DNA of 64,000 bases, taken from contig JBMHDV010000023.1 in NCBI GenBank assembly GCA_049889215.1, positions 62,001 to 126,000 of the forward strand, read 5' to 3'. Shown piece by piece: positions 61,787-64,000 of the stretch. The DNA is from UBA817 sp049889215 (GTDB lineage Bacteria > Margulisbacteria > Marinamargulisbacteria > UBA817). The notes under the pieces were generated by a model, which worked only from the letters and a program-made list of their open reading frames with translations, ran no database searches and was not told the DNA's origin. Within the stretch, counting starts at the first letter, position 1; each line of letters starts with the position of its first letter. The position numbers were made by a program, and so were the translations under genes.

Positions 61787-63804
61787 CGACGAAGAAGAAA
61801 TTCGTTTTTACCAAGCTTCGTTGATACCATAACATCGGTACCAATATCAAAATCAATGGCACCGGTTAGATGGGTTGATACCAAAGGAATCCCACGTTGA
61901 TTAAGGCGAGCAATGACACTCACATGGGGATGACCATAGCGATTTTGAATGCCCGCTGAATTCCAAGAAAATTGAGGCTGAACATGATGAAGAAGGTCCA
62001 CTGACGTTGAATGACGACTGCCATGATGCCCTAATTTCAATACATCGTGAGAATGAATCTGACCCAAACGGATCAGCAAGGATTCTGCATAATGATCAAT
62101 ATCACCAGTGATAAGGAACGACCAATCATTGAGTTGGATTGATACTAATAACGCCTGATGATTAGAGGACGCATCATTCAGAACTCTCGACACTGGTATC
62201 AATCTTACGTCACCACTTGGCAATGATATTTTTTGGGATGTGTCATGAATAAAGGCATGGCCAGGCACTGCACGAACTGGTGAAACGACACGCTTTATAC
62301 CACGTGCCATTATTTCAGAAAGGCCACCTGCATGGTCCAAATCCCAATGGGTTAATACCAAGACGTCCAACTGACGAATTCCATAAAAGTTTAATACTGG
62401 GTAAATATGGGTCTTGGCATAAGCGCTACCCAATCGAATGCCACCAGTATCAATTAAAATAGATTTGAAACCATCAATTACCAAGGTAGCATCACCCTGA
62501 CCAACATCAATGGCAATCACCTTGCAACGTTGTGACAAATGGACAAATGATAGCACCAACGTAATCGTCACCTGAATCATCACCAATGCCCGTAATCGAG
62601 GCCAAACCATGGCTAAAATAAGCAGCATCAATCCACACCCAATCAGCCAATGAAATGGGTGTGGAATTGGAAATGGGGTTGCATCTAATTGAGCCGAAAC
62701 ATGTTGCATTGTCGACACAACAGCACTTAAGCCATTTACAACAATGCCCAATAAAGCGTCTGGAAAAAGATCACCGAAAATAATCGTCACCAACCCACCC
62801 AACAAAATTACGGAACCACACCACGATACCCAGGCATTTGCCACCAAACCAAACGGTTGAAATGGCTGACCTTGAATGATTTGAACGGGCTGCGCACATA
62901 ACACTGCCACTCCGGTAACCACCACATACCGATGCAAAAGATGCGGCGACTCAAATTGAGCCAAGGCTTTTGGGGCCACCATAATTAAGCCAAAGGTGAT
63001 GAAAAATGAATACCAAAAGCCCGGCGATAATACCGATAATGGCATTACAATTATTAACACAAGGGCTGCCACCACCAACGGTGCCAAAACCGGGCAACCT
63101 CGCAGTAAAATGAACCGGATAAACACCCACACATTAATCATCACCACCGAGCGTAAAATCGATGCATCAACACCAGCAATCATGCAATAAAATGACTGGG
63201 CCAACATCAATAATATAATCATCACCTTTGGTGGCAACCAGAGCATGCGAGACAATTGTATGATGGCCATGGAGACCAACCCCACCTGGGCACCGGACAC
63301 CACCAAAAGATGGATCAACCCCACCCCTAAAAAGTGCTGTTTTGTTTGCGATGCAATTCCATCAATGCGGCTGCCAAAGATCATCGTATAAATCATCCCA
63401 GCATGGTCTGGAAACAACCGTTCGATACGTTGATACAACCGACTTGGGACCTGTGATAACCAGCGCACAATCGCCAGCTGGCTTGTTTTTTCACGTAACT
63501 GATGGGCACTTACATCCAGCTGGGCTGTGATCCCTTGGCGTCGCCACCACCGGCATTCATCAAACATGCCTGGATTACGAGCCGGTCGACAACGTCGTAA
63601 TTGACCAACCACACGAACCTGATCACCAACGTGATACGGGACCGCCCCCTTAAATCGTATAAATACCCGTTGTCCATCCACTTCCCGCTCAATGCGCGTC
63701 CCATACGATGTTGTTTTTTTAAAAAATGGCCACTCAATAATAACTGACTTCGCAACCATACACGTTGTTAGCATCACAAGCATTAATAAAGTCCCCCGAA
63801 GCAT
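61783..63804 (-). CDS. comEC: ComEC/Rec2-type DNA uptake channel protein
   Basis: 673 aa. N-terminal OB-like DUF4131 region, the multi-pass competence domain with HLLVVSGAQVGL, and a C-terminal metallo-beta-lactamase-like domain (LTHWDLDHAGGL, HHGSRHS, NSAG). All three parts are present, so DNA uptake across the inner membrane may be functional. Codon use is more GC-rich than its neighbours. Start ATG 63804. Confidence 0.93.
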   Translation of the reverse strand: MLRGTLLMLVMLTTCMVAKSVIIEWPFFKKTTSYGTRIEREVDGQRVFIRFKGAVPYHVGDQVRVVGQLRRCRPARNPGMFDECRWWRRQGITAQLDVSAHQLREKTSQLAIVRWLSQVPSRLYQRIERLFPDHAGMIYTMIFGSRIDGIASQTKQHFLGVGLIHLLVVSGAQVGLVSMAIIQLSRMLWLPPKVMIILLMLAQSFYCMIAGVDASILRSVVMINVWVFIRFILLRGCPVLAPLVVAALVLIIVMPLSVLSPGFWYSFFITFGLIMVAPKALAQFESPHLLHRYVVVTGVAVLCAQPVQIIQGQPFQPFGLVANAWVSWCGSVILLGGLVTIIFGDLFPDALLGIVVNGLSAVVSTMQHVSAQLDATPFPIPHPFHWLIGCGLMLLILAMVWPRLRALVMIQVTITLVLSFVHLSQRCKVIAIDVGQGDATLVIDGFKSILIDTGGIRLGSAYAKTHIYPVLNFYGIRQLDVLVLTHWDLDHAGGLSEIMARGIKRVVSPVRAVPGHAFIHDTSQKISLPSGDVRLIPVSRVLNDASSNHQALLVSIQLNDWSFLITGDIDHYAESLLIRLGQIHSHDVLKLGHHGSRHSTSVDLLHHVQPQFSWNSAGIQNRYGHPHVSVIARLNQRGIPLVSTHLTGAIDFDIGTDVMVSTKLGKNEFLLRR

Positions 63805-63820
63805 TATCCCCCCTATTTAA

Positions 63821-64000
63821 TTACATAATCGTATATGTTTTAAAATGCACAAACACGTACCAAACCATCATCAGTAGTAAATACGCAAAAACAGCCCAGG
63901 TAACCACCACCTTCACCTTGGCCTTTACACCCTTTACGGCCAACGAAGACCCACGTGCAACACCGTACATACGATATGTACCAAAAGCGATTAACGCCAA
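63821..64000 (-). CDS. C-terminal part of a membrane protein, cut by the window edge
   Basis: 59 residues of open frame run from the window end to TAA at 63821, 16 nt before comEC. They contain one clear membrane segment (VVVTWAVFAYLLLMMVWYVFV) after a basic loop (RGSSLAVKGVKAKVK), with a short tail. The start is outside the window; no family can be given. Probably in an operon with comEC. Confidence 0.6.
   Translation of the reverse strand: MALIAFGTYRMYGVARGSSLAVKGVKAKVKVVVTWAVFAYLLLMMVWYVFVHFKTYTIM

Overview
The window is AT-rich, gene-dense DNA (about 70 genes, short intergenic gaps) from a diderm, free-replicating bacterium. Outer-membrane barrel proteins, secreted signal-peptide proteins, a sucCD step of the TCA cycle, acetyl-CoA synthetase, PEP carboxykinase, haem synthesis (hemB) and hemerythrin point to an oxygen-using heterotroph. 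I cannot place it firmly. An uncultured, possibly eukaryote-associated candidate lineage (for example the Margulisbacteria/Marinamargulisbacteria type) would fit, but that is inference and would need marker-gene phylogeny.

Layout. 0-9 kb is a metal-homeostasis region. It holds a COG0523 zinc-chaperone GTPase behind a perfect 9+9 bp palindrome, three unknown overlapping genes (one His/Cys-rich, one with a Cys cluster), a Zur-type Fur regulator, a His-rich ZrgA-like protein, an ABC ATPase/permease pair and a DUF3299 protein. A convergent three-gene operon of secreted Cys/metal proteins, including an HMA protein, follows. 9-20 kb is mostly housekeeping: racemase, Na+/solute symporter with an overlooked 40-aa membrane protein, ABC-F, hemB, PlsC, sucCD and tRNA-Ser(GCU). 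20-27 kb carries a Cys-rich protein plus Met-rich barrel pair, and a giant subtilisin with many Ig-like repeats and a FlgD/T9SS-like C-terminal domain next to a PorV-like barrel protein. 27-47 kb holds central metabolism (aroG, prenyl synthase, gcvH, acs, prs, pckA, an ornithine-aminotransferase-like protein), a second barrel/FlgD-like pair, hemerythrin plus a second Fur, polA, ispH and typA.

47-61 kb is the surprising part. Housekeeping genes (pyrC-like, purD, rsuA-type, thiGH) are interleaved with genes of eukaryote-like character. These are (i) a Ser/Thr protein kinase whose C-terminus is a two-copy 29-residue repeat carrying a basic NLS-like patch and a eukaryotic PCNA-binding (PIP-box/PIP-degron-like) motif; (ii) a predicted C58 (YopT-type) cysteine protease fused to ankyrin repeats; and (iii) a compact three-repeat mitochondrial-carrier (SLC25-like) protein. 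Together with an ornithine-aminotransferase homologue whose N-terminus looks like a mitochondrial presequence (35-36.4 kb), they suggest a bacterium that acts on a eukaryotic host cell, possibly its nucleus and mitochondria. This is inference from motifs. No secretion system is visible in the window.

Gene expression shows a consistent pattern. At least 18 genes have a TATAAT-like hexamer ending only 6-7 nt before the start codon and no Shine-Dalgarno sequence, implying leaderless mRNAs, while a number of other genes have good SDs. Several starts given here are chosen on that basis.
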